Of a stretch of 64,000 bases of DNA, positions 63,491 to 64,000 are shown in pieces. Position 1 is the stretch's first letter. Each line of letters opens with the position of its first letter. Source of the stretch: Peribacillus acanthi (GTDB lineage: Bacteria; Bacillota; Bacilli; Bacillales; DSM-1321); NCBI RefSeq assembly GCF_003073175.1, contig NZ_QBBX01000006.1, positions 171,515-235,514 on the forward strand, written 5' to 3'. A model generated the notes under the pieces. The model was not told the DNA's origin, did not search any database, and saw only the letters and a program-made list of their open reading frames with translations. The translations under genes were made by a program, and so were the position numbers.

Positions 63491-63684
63491 GGGCAAAATG
63501 AGCAACCGAATATGGAACGAGGTCTTTTTATTATGCAATTTTTTAGATTAAAAATGGAAATGGAATGCAGCTAGGTGGAGGAAACGTATAAAACAAGCAA
63601 ATCACTGTAACTTATTTATTGAATCGACATAACTTATTATTATTCTGGTATAAAGTGACACAATTACATGACTAAGGTGAAAAT

Positions 63685-63879
63685 ATGGGGAATACAAATA
63701 ATAGATATCTAGTTCAAGCAACAGGGAAAAATGGAGAAACATTTTTAACACATTGTAAGGATAAACAATCTCTGGATAAATGGATTGAAGATCATGAAGA
63801 AAGTCTGGTAATGGATGAATTAAAGATTGTAGATCGAAATAGACATCCTCTTTTACGATTCTTTTCATTTAAAAAGTAA
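63685..63879 (+). CDS. 64-residue protein downstream of the riboswitch, unknown
   Basis: AAGGTG lies 5 nt before ATG 63685. The protein reads MGNTNNRYLVQATGKNGETF, THCKDKQSLDKWIEDHEESL and ends in a hydrophobic RFFSFKK. Probably a small soluble protein with an alpha/beta fold. It lies 195 bp after the riboswitch, and TATAAA (63649-63654) suggests it has its own promoter, so control by the riboswitch is uncertain. Confidence 0.6.
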   Translation: MGNTNNRYLVQATGKNGETFLTHCKDKQSLDKWIEDHEESLVMDELKIVDRNRHPLLRFFSFKK

Positions 63880-63884
63880 CATAC

Positions 63885-63915
63885 AGGCATCATTCACCTT
63901 GGAATGATGCCTTTT
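63885..63915 (+). terminator. Terminator after the 64-residue gene
   Basis: AGGCATCATTC and GAATGATGCCT form an 11-bp stem followed by TTTT. Confidence 0.88.
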
Positions 63916-63957
63916 ATGATTAAGTCCATATAATTGTGTAAAAAGAAAAGAGTCATT

Positions 63958-64000
63958 TTACTCCTTCTTGGCTACAATGTTTTCAACGACGATAAACAAT
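63958..64000 (-). CDS. Possible C-terminal end of a minus-strand gene (partial)
   Basis: The minus-strand frame entering from the window edge reads LFIVVENIVAKKE and stops at TAA (63960-63958). Only 13 codons are visible, so no identity can be given. Confidence 0.3.
   Translation of the reverse strand, partial: LFIVVENIVAKKE

Overview
The window reads as chromosome from a low-GC, spore-forming Bacillaceae bacterium. It has strong GGAGG-type ribosome binding sites, frequent TTG starts, a Spo0E-type phosphatase, PhoP-like direct repeats, a ydaO-type c-di-AMP riboswitch, class D sortase and many families typical of Bacillus (YnfA, UppP, DUF3231, NhaC, CBO0543). The species cannot be fixed from the sequence. 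No rRNA or tRNA gene, prophage, complete insertion sequence or CRISPR array was seen.

Layout. 1-3.6 kb: start of a phosphate uptake operon on the minus strand (secreted copper-amine-oxidase-N/beta-propeller protein, pstS, truncated pstC) behind a PhoP-like promoter; a second Pho-type gene, alkaline phosphatase, lies at 61-62.5 kb. 3.6-10.2 kb: TPR protein, NhaC antiporter, an RRNPP-type regulator with an acetyltransferase, a frameshifted CPBP gene, DUF3231. 10.2-15.5 kb: methyltransferase, cadA/cadC metal efflux with a TGA codon in the CxxC motif of CadA, ynfA, then an exactly 52-bp-periodic array of about 14 hairpin units. 15.7-24.9 kb: uppP, a drug/metabolite transporter, a chemoreceptor, an arsR-arsB-arsC-phosphatase operon, and an EamA/Lrp pair.

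25-29.3 kb is the most unusual part. A second ArsR regulator, with both a CVC motif and a C-terminal Cys-Cys-x5-Cys motif, is divergent from an operon of FAD oxidoreductase, MFS exporter and esterase. Downstream of it are three tandem paralogous genes for 52-57-residue peptides ending in or near a Cys-Cys pair, two of them separated by identical 54-bp leaders. It looks like a metalloid-responsive peptide system that I do not recognise.

29.5-37.9 kb: RsbR-type STAS protein, a candidate small RNA, and a five-gene envelope operon (lipoprotein, DUF350, unknown, ATP-grasp amidoligase, K+ channel). 38-46.5 kb: nitrilase, a repetitive GNALQ-type protein, two small proteins (one zinc ribbon), sortase with its LPKTG substrate, MFS, DUF805, MprF-like transferase. 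46.5-64 kb: Spo0E, LysR, acetyltransferases, pentapeptide protein, AadK-like adenylyltransferase, SMI1/KNR4, a metG fragment, AAA ATPase, hemY, alkaline phosphatase, a chemoreceptor fragment, a frameshifted small gene, and a c-di-AMP riboswitch with no obvious target.

The window is rich in broken or eroded genes (CPBP, metG tail, chemoreceptor tail, a small ORF at 63 kb, possibly cadA) and in three families of AT-rich or hairpin-forming intergenic repeats.
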